Of a stretch of 64,000 nt of DNA, positions 46,752 through 58,600 are shown one piece after another. The translations under genes were made by a program, and so were the position numbers. Numbering within the stretch: the first letter of the stretch is position 1; each line of letters starts with the position of its first letter. Below the pieces are notes generated by a model that ran no database searches, had not been told where the DNA came from, and was given only the letters and a program-made list of their open reading frames with translations. This DNA is from Achatina immaculata (Eukaryota; Mollusca; Gastropoda; Stylommatophora; Achatinidae): positions 18,347,189-18,411,188 of the forward strand of contig CM019708.1 in assembly GCA_009760885.1 (NCBI GenBank), read 5' to 3'.

Positions 46752-49700
46752 GTAGTGTTACTGTTCTGTTTTCGATATTAGTAATGTAGATTTTCTGTTG
46801 GCGGCATTCAGTAATGTAGATTTTCTGTTGGCGGCATTCAGTAATGTATTTTTATTTGTTAACACCGTTTAGTGTTTCTTTTTTTTTTTTGTTAGTGACA
46901 TTTTCTGGTGCAAATATTCTCAATGGAAACTCCGTAATAGAACTGTTGTTATTATTCATCGCGGAGATCATTACTTACTATGCTAGTTTAGTATGTTAGT
47001 CATTATCATTCGCCAGTAAAGTCGCAATGACTGTCATGATGAACTCTATCTTCGAAGTGATCAGTCTGGTTCTTCATGTCATGTTGTGCATGGCAACTGT
47101 CAACTTTCTATATATCAGCCTTTATGATGCCTTCTGTATATGGCAATCTTCCAGGACCTTTCTATATTGCAGCCTACAAAATGATTTCAAAGTGACAATT
47201 TTAAAGATATTTTCTACATGGCAGCTTTCAAGACGCTTTCTTCATAGTCATCTTCAAAATTATTTCATCACTGTTTATTTTCATTATCAAATCTACTTCG
47301 CTCTTCCATATGCCATCACCTACATACAAATCTAAATAATCAACAATTTACAATGAGTTCTGCAGTAAATCTACTGTTTCCTCTTCATTTCTGTCAGTTT
47401 CTTTATGACTGCCTTAACTTCCAGGTGTATTATTTATTAAAATTTAGCAAACGGTGAGCTGATTTTCGTCCAAAATCTGTACAGCGGATACTTCAACATC
47501 ACCTGCCTTGCCAGGGAATACGCCTGGTATGGTATTCGATATCCCTTGAGCATAGTGATCACCAGGTATTTGTTAGACCTATTTGTTAAATTAGGACTAA
47601 TTCTTATCTTTTACTTTTTCTGTTCTATTATTTCTTATTATCTCTTATTTCATGGCGTAATCTACAAAGTTGTTAAAAATAAGGATAAATATAGGGCAGA
47701 GGCGCATAGGGGATACACACTAGAGGACAAGGTGGTCAGATTGAGACACATAGCAGCCTTTGTTCCCATTTCCCAGCTTCACAAGGACCCAGCTACATGG
47801 CTGCATTTCTGCATGGCTGCATGGCTGCATGGCTGCATGGCTGGGGTTAGTCCAGCCGGCTTCGTATAATACGAGATGCGCCTACTAAGCATGAATATGG
47901 TGTCACATCAACAAGAATATCTACACAGATTTGTTCTTCTTTCCTCTATTATTGATTTCTGTTTCTTTTAAATGAGTTTAAATTCTGGATAGTTTAGAGC
48001 GATCTTTAGGAATAGATGAACGCACATATATCTCGGCAAACAGACGCAGAGACAAAGATACAAAAAGATATAGGAACATAAAGACATAGAGACATATAGA
48101 CATATCCACGGGCAGATATATAGACATAGAGAAGGACATATACAGAAACGTAGAGAAATATAGCACACATAGGCTTAGAGACACATATACATATAGACAC
48201 AGAGACATATCGACAATGAAACTGACAAACACAAAGACATAGAAATATACAGACATAAAGACAGTGGCAGAGGCACATGACATAGTTATATAAACAGAGA
48301 GACACAGGGACGCATAGACACAGATATACATATAGATATATGTGGAGACAAAAGAAAACAGAAATATATAGATATACAGATACAATGGCAGACAGATATA
48401 GAAAAACATAGTGAGAAACAACAACAGAAGAAGATAAAAAAACTAATGACACTTAAAGTTTTCTTTCTCCCCCCTCCCCCCCTCCCCCCCCCCAACAAGG
48501 CTCGAAGAAAGTAACGGCACGAGCACGGCTTCAGAAGGCATCTACGGGTCTGAAAACACTTTCTCTGGCTCTAATTTGTACGGGGATATGCAAGATTACT
48601 CACTTGTAAGTTTGCAGTAATAATCTCTTTTAATATCGATTCAGTTTCTTGCGTGGATTTATTACCCCAGTATTTTGTTTTTCATGTATTCTCTCTTCTG
48701 AGCAGGTGTTAGCGTGAACCAGTGGGTTCGTTTTGCCCTTTCTTCGGGCGTGAGTATAAATTCTGGGTTTTTGTTTGTCCCAGAGATCCGTTGACATTTT
48801 CGGTGTAATGAGAGGGTACCTTAAAATGCGAATATGTGCCTTTCAGCAATCCATGATGTATGTTATCAGCGTGCATGGGGTATATACAAACAGACACAAA
48901 AGCACAGGCATACAATCATATATATATATATATATATATATATGCTAGTATAAATATAAATGCATGTTCTGTCGATCAGTTGCTATCACGGAACAAAAAT
49001 TATGAACTATTTGATAAGAATATACCCTTTGCTTACAGTGCATTCATTCATTCATTCATTCCTTTGCTTGTCCCTTGCGGAACTTTGCCTCCCAAACAGC
49101 ACTCCTGTAGGCCTCTCGGTTGTGAGCAAGATGGCCTGCTGCTGCTGCATCCATTTGCAGATCATCAACGATGTCCTGCAGCCATCTTCGTCTCGGTCTT
49201 CCTCTTTTTCTTTTTCCCACCATGTATCCTTCCAATACGGTCCTCTCCAAAGTATCATGACGTTTAATGTGGCCAAAATATTTAAGTTTTCTCTCTTTAA
49301 TCCTCTTCACTAGCCAGCCTTCTTCAATATTAAGCTCCTGTAGTATAGATATATTTGTTCTTTTTTGTGTCCACGATATTTGGAGAACTCTTCTATAGCA
49401 TTTACATTCAAAGGCATTTATGTGCTTCTCAGCTGTTTTGTTAAGTGTCCAGGTCTCACAGGCATATGTTGCGATGGGAAAGATGCATGCCCTTAAAAAT
49501 CTTATTTTTGTGGTTCTGTCTGCTCCTCTCCACAGATTCTTTATTTGTTTTACTTTCTGAAGAGCAATAGATGTCCTCCTTTTAATTTCCCGCATTGTAT
49601 CTCCATTATTAGTTAGTAGTGATCCAAGATATTCAAAACTCTCCACTTCTTCCAGTTTTTCCCCACTGATACATATTTCAGTTGCCTTGTCTGTTTTGTC

Positions 49701-52700
49701 AGTTGTCATCACTTTAGTTTTACAGTGCATATATCAGTGATATATTTGCATTGAGTAAAATAAATTTTTTTTCATTACATTTTCCATTTCAGAATCCTTA
49801 TGTGACAATTGTATGGACTGAGTCAAGCTTTATTTTGCAAGGCAGGTACATCTGTACTCTCTATGGACTGGCTCATAACAACATACCCCTATCAGCGAGC
49901 CGGGAACTCATAGTCAGAGCAGAAGGTAAGTAAGAATGGTCTGAAGTTTCACATACTTTTTTAATAATTCATGTTTCTTTCTTTCTCTTTCCAATAATTA
50001 TTTTGCAGTCATTAATTACTGAATTAGCTCATCATCACGAAAGAATTGTATTTGTTTTAATAACTAACAAGCCGTTGAAAAACCTTTCTGTTTTGAATTC
50101 AGCATTCGTTTCTTAAATTATATTATTAAAAAAAATTTTTGTTAAGAATTTTTTTTATTCCATTTCACAGGTTGAAAATAAAGTAGCTTTCATGCCAGCT
50201 GAAATTGCTAGAAAAGTGTTTTGTTTTCATGCATTGGACATTTAATGTGTAATTTCAGCAATGCAATATCACTTTTTTCATGTTAAACAGAATAAATAGT
50301 GATTCTGCTGAAGAGCAGATGTATATTTTATCGGTTTTTAAAAATCTTTTGTAATGGGATGATCCGAGACATACAAGAGTAAGGAATTTAGTCGTAAATA
50401 AACATAACTGTTTAGTGTGATATGTCTAGAGACGATGTTTCAAGTGTAAATAGAAAACTGAGAACGTCAAATGTTTCTCAGTTTCAAAAGCCCCGGAACG
50501 GTATGAAGCGCACGTTGTTCCCTCTCAAGCTGAGATTTTGTACTAAGTTGATCACCGATTTAGAGTGATGCAGAAGTTTGACTGAATTTCCAAAATCAGA
50601 ATCCCGACTTTTTGTCACACTGATCAATCCTGCACGCCCAGTCGGAGAAGAAAGAAATTACTGGAACTTTGCAGGAGACAGTGTGTGATGAGGATGAGAG
50701 AACATTTCACATATGATAATTTGTTACAAGAATATAAGAGAAAACTTCACAGATGATAATTCGTTACAATAATATAAAAGAAAACTTCACAGATGATAAT
50801 TTGTTACACGTATATAAAAGAAAATTTCACAGATGATAATTTGTTACACGAATTTAAGAGAAAACGTCACAGATAATAATTAATTACAGTATTAAACCAC
50901 ATAAGAGAAAATTTTACAGATGATAATTTATTACAAGTATTAAACTGTATAAGAGAAAGCTTCATAGACGATCATTTATTACAAGTATTAAAGTATATAA
51001 GAGAAAACTTCACAAATGATAATTTATTACAAGTATGTAAGGGAAAACTTAAAAGAGGATAATTTATTAAAAGTATATAAGAGAAAACTGCACAGATGAT
51101 AATTTATTACAAGTATTAAAGTGATGAGAGAAAACTTCACAGATGACAATTTATTCTTATATATCTTATATGTCATATCCTTCCCGTGCCGTTAAACGTC
51201 ACATACTGCCCGCAAGGTAGTTCGCCAATTTTTCCTGTCTTCGGCGAGTCTTTCAACCTCATCAAGGGATTTTATGCCTGTTAATTTGGCCTCTCTTAAC
51301 AATGTCCTCTTCAGAGTTTCACATGGTCTGCCTCTTTTTCTTTGGTTTGGTGTGTTCCACATGGTAGCTTGTTTTGGGATTCCCTGATTGTTTCTTCTCA
51401 TCACGTGACCAACATATGTCCATCTCCTTTTCTGATCACCCATGAGACTCGTTGTTCAGTCATCTGTCTTATCTCTACCTTGTTCTTGAATTCGTTCCAC
51501 TTGATGCAGAGTATTTTCCTTATGCATTTGTTTTCAAAAGAGTCTAATTTCTTGTCTATTTCTTTAGTTGTTTTCCAGCTTTCGCATGCATAATTGAGGG
51601 TGGATATTACATTTGAATTGAATAATCTTAACTTGGTTTTTGTGCTTATAACTTTTAAAGATTTTTGAAGATCGATGCTACTTTAGCGATTCTAATTATA
51701 ATTTCCTTTCTGGTACCACCATCCTGGTCTATGTAACTGCCAAGGTATGTAAATTGATTGATTTCTTCAATATTTTCCCATTTTGATTAATGGGAAATTT
51801 CATTATTTTTGTTTTGTCTTTGTTAATTTCAAGTCCTATTTTGCTAGCTAGTGAAGACAAGATATCTGTTTTTTTCTTGCATGGAATTCACATTGTCCCT
51901 GATAAAAATTATGTCATCAGCAAAATCAAGATTTTCTAGTTGGGTCCCATGTAGCCAGTCAATACCTGTATTACCTGTGCAGCATTTTTTCATTATGAAG
52001 TCTATTGTAATTTTAAAAAAAGCAAAGGAGACAGTATACATCCTTGTTTCACACCTGTTTCAATCTGGAACCATTCACTCATCCATTCTTCTGTTTTGAC
52101 TGCACAAACATATCCATTGTATAAGTCCTTAATGATGTTGACAATTTTAGATGGTATTCCATATAGACTTAAAATTTTCCACAATGAATCTCTGTGTATG
52201 CTATCAAATGCCTTTTTAAAGTATATGAAGTTCAGTATTAATGGTTTCTGCTTTTCAATATGTTCTTCAAGTATTATTCTTAGAGTAAAGATCTGGTCGA
52301 GAAAGCTTCTCCATTTTCGAAATCCTGCTTGCTCTTCTCTCATTGCAGTATCCACTATATCTTTAAGTCTATTCAAAATGACCTTGCAAAATACTTTTGA
52401 CACAACTGATATTAAGGTTACTCCTCTCCAATTGTTACAGTCACTAAATTGCCTTTTTTGGTATTTTAACAATGATTCCTTTTTTCCATTTAGAAAGGGC
52501 CATGTCTTCTTTCCAAATCTTATTAAACATTTTCTGTAGTTGTCTCATGTTTTCACTATTGATAGCTTTTAACATTTCGAGTGTTATTTCATCTTCACCT
52601 GCAGCTTTGTTGTTAGCCATTAAATTCACTGCTTTTTCAATTTCATGCAATGTAATTTCATCTAGGTTGACATTTAGTTGTGGGGCTGGTAAGTCGGTTT

Positions 52701-55663
52701 CAAGGTTTAACAATTCTTTTGGGTGTGGTCGAAGTATTTCTTGGAAGTGCTCAGCCTATCTTTGCTTTTGGTTTTTACTTGATGTTAATAGGGTTCCAGT
52801 TTTGCTAAGGATTGGTATTTCTTTAGATGTAATAGTACCTGTTAGCCTCTTTTGTATGTTATGTAAAGTTTTGCTGTCTCTTGTTTTTGCTGCTTTCTCA
52901 GCCTCTTTGGCCATATTGTCTATGTATTCTCTTTTATTCTTTCCAGCTGAACTTTTTACTTTCTTGTCTATTTCTTTGTATGTTGCTTTCGCCAGATCTT
53001 TTCCAAGATCTGTTTTTACACTCAACAAGTCTAATTTGGCTGCTCGTCTATCATGTATCTACTTTCATGTTTTTTCTGATATCCATGCTTTCTATTTGGG
53101 TTTTTCAGTCCAGCGCTTGCTTTTGCTGCTGTGATTATGGCTGTGCTGTAAGAATTCCATAATTCATCTATATCTATCTCCTCTACTTCACTGGGTGTTG
53201 TGGAATGATTGGCAAGTTCCTGATTGAAATTACTGTTTGTATTCTCTTCTTGTAGGCTGTGGCTTTTTATCTTTCTGTGTACTGATTTCTTGTGTTGGCT
53301 TTTCAGTTTTAATTTTATTTTCCCTATACACAAATTGTGATCACTGTTAATATCTGCACCCCTATAAGCCCTTACATTTATCAGAGATGTTCTGTATTGC
53401 TTTCTAATACAAAAATGATCTATCTGGTTTATAGTTCTATCATCTGGAGATATCCACGTTGTTTTATGTATCTCTTCGTGTGGAAATATTATGCCTCCAA
53501 TGACCATACCCTCTGTTAGACACATTTCAATTAATCTTTCTCCGTTCTGATGAACCATGTCAATTCTTTCTTTCTCCATTACTTTTTCAACGTCGGTATT
53601 ACCTTTCCATACCTTAGCGTTAAAGTCCCCCATAGCATTTAGGATGTCGTGTTTAGGGACTTTGTTGATGATTTGTTGTAATTGGTGATAGAAAGCGTCT
53701 TTCATCTCATCATCTGCATCGTTCGTGGGTGCATAACACTGTATTATTGTCATTCTTCCGTGTCTTAGCTTGCATCGTGCTCTTATTATACGACTGCTTA
53801 CTGGTTCCCATTCTACAAGGCTCTTTGCTGCTACATTTGACATAATAATACCTACCCCCTCTCTATGTTTACCATCGTCTCTGCCTGAATGTATTATTAA
53901 CTTACCGTTTTCCGCCGATCTTTTACCTGCTTCTGGCCATCGCATTTAACTGATGCACAGTAGGTCTAGGTGGTATCTCTCCATTTCTTTGATGACTGGA
54001 GTAGTTTTTGTGGATATATTATTTATTACAAGTATTAAATTGTATAAGAAAAAACTTCACAGATGACAATTTATTAGAAGTATTAAACTATATAGGAGAA
54101 AACTTCACAGATGGTAGTTTATTACAAGTATTAAAGTATGTAAGAGAAAACTTCACAGATTGTAATTTATTACAAGTATTAAAGTATATACTTTCATCTT
54201 CGCTAAGTTTTAATTTAGTTTAATTTTGTTTTTAATTTAAGGCTACAGTGACATGAAAAAAAATAATAACACTACATAAGGGATTAGGTATTTTTGTGAT
54301 AACTACATTATAACTCAGTATACACATAGAAGGTCCGACAATTAAGTAATGAGATTGATTTTATTATGGCCAAGACAAAAATGCTATCTATGAAGCAGAG
54401 CATGGAATCCAAAGAGGTAACCTTCATCTGTGTTCTGGCAACTTTTCATCTCCGCCCGATAAGCAGACGACAAATAAGCCGCCATTTTGTTGACCTAGTT
54501 AAAGGCGCATTGTCACATAATCAGCATGGACCAAAAAGCTAACATTAAATCCTGTTTAAAACTCGGAAAAAGTGCCATTGAGACAGTTGAATTGATGCGA
54601 CAAGTTTATGGGGATAATTGTTTATCTCGTGTACAGATATTCAGGTGGTATTGATTCAAAATTGGTATCGAAACTATTACAACTGCAATTAGACATGGAC
54701 GCATCTTTCTGCTCATAATGAGGAACTCATTGCAAAAGTCACAGAACTGGTACAAAAAGATCGTTGTTTGACTGTGAGGATGATGGCAGACGAATTTGGT
54801 GTTAACCGAGAGACCATTCGTAAAATTTTAGTGGAAGATTTGGGAAATAAAAAAGTTGCTTGCCGGTTTCTACCACATTCATTGTCTGATGACCAAAAAC
54901 ATCAGCGTGCTGAGTACGCACAAGACATCATCAAAAGGGGTCGCAGAAATAAACATTTCTTAAATTTGATTGTTACAGAGGATGAAATATAGATTTTCCC
55001 CTATGATCCCACAACTAAACGCCAAAGTGCTCAGTGGAAGTCATCATCGAAAGTGAAAACAATGTTGATGTGCCTCTACGACAGCAAAGGAGCTATTTAC
55101 AAAGTAGTTGTACAGGAATATTTAGCCCAAAAACAAGTGTGTGTTCTCAGCCATCGACCTTATTCCCCAGATTTGTCTCCCTGCTATTATTTTCTATTCC
55201 CAAAATTAAAGTTAGCATTGAAAGGAGGCTTCTTTGACGATACCGATAACATCCAAAGGGCCGTAACATCGAGTTTAAGGGCCATATCAACAGAACTACA
55301 GAGGTCGTTCCAGTGTTTATTAGATCGTGCCATTCGCTGTATCAACGCACAAGGGGCTTACTTTGAATAAAATACAGGTTCTGTCTTTAGCTGTTGTTTA
55401 TTTTATTTTGTATGAAATTAGTCTCATTACTTAATTTTCGGACCGTGTACATTATTAAGAGCTTAAGTGTTCTCTTTTATTGTCAGTTAAGTGAAAGAAT
55501 TATACCAGTTAACATCTGCGCAAGAGTTAACCTTACAATATGAGCCTGACAAAACGCTCATAACTAATTCTTTTTTAATAGAATAGCTAAGTTTATCTGC
55601 CAAATTTTAGCTAACAGGATAATTAAAGGCATTGTTTCTTCCTCTTCTCCTCCTCCTGCTCAG

Positions 55664-55694
<31 letters not shown>

Positions 55695-58600
55695 GTTCCT
55701 GTTAAGCTCATGAGTTTGTACATTTCAGTCATAGTTTTATAAGGAAATTCATTTCATTTATTGATTTCGTATACTTGAGAGACGCCATAAAGATAATCCT
55801 TCAAGTTCGGGGACCCTCGCAACTACGGGTCTGCAACACCGTTAAACCGGCCCCCTACTGTTCGTTTTTTTTTACTTTATTGCAGAACTGGACCCAATAA
55901 TCAACGCGTCGCCACAACATATTCTAGATGGTCTGACTCCAAATTTGGTTGTGGAATGTTCCTCAGCAAGTTTAGCCCTGCACAATTTGTATCAGGTATA
56001 TTTGTAAAACAAATGCAAAACAGTTAAATCTAACTATTTTATATCTCATGTTTCAGATGAATTTGCTTAATATTTAATGATCACATTCATCCATTCATTG
56101 ATTAGCATGTCCCTTGCGGAACTTTGCCTCCCTAACAGTACTCCTGTAGGCCTCTCAGTTGTGAGTAAATTTGCCTGCTGCTGATGTATATATTTGCAGA
56201 TCATCAACGATGTCTTGCAGCCATCTTCGCCTTGGTCTTCCTCTCTTTCTTTTTCCCATTATGTATCCTTCCAAGATTGTCCTCTCTTGGATTATCATGA
56301 CATTTAATATGTCCAAAATAATAAAATTTTCTCTCTTTAATCCTCTTTACTAGCCAGCCTTCTTCTATATTAAGTTCTTATAGTATGGATATATTTGTTC
56401 TTTTTCTGTATCCATGATATTTGAAGAACTCTTCTGTAGCATTTACATTCAAAGGCATTTATGTGTTTCTCAGCTGTTAAGTGTCCACGTCTCACAGGCA
56501 TATGTTGCGATGGGAAAGATGCATACCCTTAAAAATGTTATTTTTGTAGTTCTGTCTGTTCCTCTCTATAGATTCTTTATATGTTTTACTTTCTGAAGAG
56601 CGATAGATGTCCTCCTTTTAATTTCCCTCATTATATCTCCATTATTAGTTAGTAATGATCCAAGATATTTAAAACTCTCCACTTCTTACAAGTTTTCCTC
56701 ATTGATATATATTTCAGTTGCCTTATTTGTTTTGTCAGTTGTCATCAAGTTAGTTTTCTTCGCATTAAGATAGAGGTTTTGCTCTTCGCTGTTCTTACGG
56801 ACTGACATAATTAGTTTTTCCATTCCCTTTTTGTGTTGTGGACAGTAATACTGTGTCATCAGCATGTCTAATCTCTGATATTTTTAACCTCCAATTGTTA
56901 TGGCATCGTAATATTCTTTGTCTACATCTTCTGTAACATTCCTCATTATATTTTCAGTATACAAGTTAAATATGTAAGGCGACAATATGCACCCCTGATG
57001 GACTTCTTGTTTTATGGAAATCCCATTTTTTCCATTATTTCACAAAGTTTCTGGTATTGTACACAATCAAATGCTTTTGAGTAGCCTATAAAAGATAAAT
57101 GTACATTCACATTAAACTCTCTACATTTCTCTATTATTAATCTTATACTGAATATATGATCTCTTGATCCTCTTCCTTGCCTGAAACCAGCTTGGACTAT
57201 ACTGACTTCTTTTTCTATTTTCTTACGAAGTCTACCCAGAACAGAAATTTGAACAGAATTTTACTGGCATAAGTAATCAGGGCAACAGTTCTGTAGTTTG
57301 TGCATAATTTCAGGTTACCCTTTTTTGGCAGTGGTATGAATACAGTTCCTTTCCATTCTTTTGGCCAAATACCTGAATGCCATATCTTTTTACATAGTGC
57401 ATGATAGATTGTTGCACATTCCTTTCCTCCTACTTTAACAAGGTCAACTGGTGATTTACCTTTTTTCAGATTCATTACTGCCCATAAAACTTCTTCTATT
57501 GTCGCTTCGGGTTCTTTTTCCTCTAGTAATAATTCACACTGTTGATTTCTGCTTTCACGGTCAGTTGCTTCATACATTCCTCTGCAATATTCCTTCCATC
57601 TTTCTAGAATTTCTTCATCTCGTCACAAATGACATTTAGCTTAGGTGTGACACTTCTCGTCAACGTCTTCATTTCTTTAAACATTTCACTATCTCTTCCA
57701 TACCTCTGATGTTCTTCTATTCTTTCACAACAGTCTTGTATGTGTTGTTTTTTGTTTTTTCTTATGTTTCTTCGTGCTTCTTTTGGTAAAGATTTATCTC
57801 TTTGTTGTTGTTTGCCACTTTCCATTGCGTCTTCATTTCTCTACGTTGTTTTATCAGTTCTAGTGTGTCTACTCTAATCCATCCATTCTTCTGTGTTTTC
57901 TTTACTGGAACCACGTCTTTATGATGACCGTAAGAAGTCAATATTTATTGCTCTATTTATTTGTTGTGCTTTCACTTCTTATGGTCTAGTTAAAAACTGT
58001 ACACAGGTACAATGACTAAAAGGAACGGAACTAAAGCTATGTACTTCGGGGATAAAAAAGCTTTGTGATGTTAAAACAGTTTTCAAACATCAGCACTATG
58101 TATTTATGATACATTAAACAGCATGGTATATATTTCTATGTACATCTAACAGCAATTATATGAGGCAGCTTTTATTTTCAGCCTGTGCTGGTAGAACTGT
58201 TCCACCATAGAGATGGTGCACGCCAGCTCATCGCTTCGGCTTCCATCAACAATATCTATGATATTGTGACTACAACAGAAGATGACTGGGGCGTTCAGAG
58301 CATATACTTCTATACGGTCTGTTTGATTCTATCTCGACTTATTGATTTTTGTCTTTGTCACGTAGCCTTTATTGATGATTTATCAAGAAAAGAAATACGG
58401 ATATTTTGCTTAAACTAAACAACACTAATGTAAGCTACTTTAACAACAGCTATTGTACCACTCTTTCTATAAGTGATAATGTTCATCTGTTGTACCACTC
58501 TTTCTATAGGTGATAATGTTTATCCATTGTGCAGCTCTTTCCGCACGTGATAATGTAAATCTATTATATCACTTTTTCAAACGGTGGTAATGTTTATCTT

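Noticed and set aside
47425..47447. Alternative acceptor for exon 2 after CTTCCAG at 47424
   Set aside because: With the required phase it meets an in-frame TAG at 47445-47447; the acceptor at 47447/47448 keeps the frame open.
47978..48452. Two 148-codon minus-strand frames rich in Tyr, Leu, Cys, Ser
   Set aside because: They cover a GACATA/TAGA-type repeat inside intron 2 of the + strand gene and show no domain.
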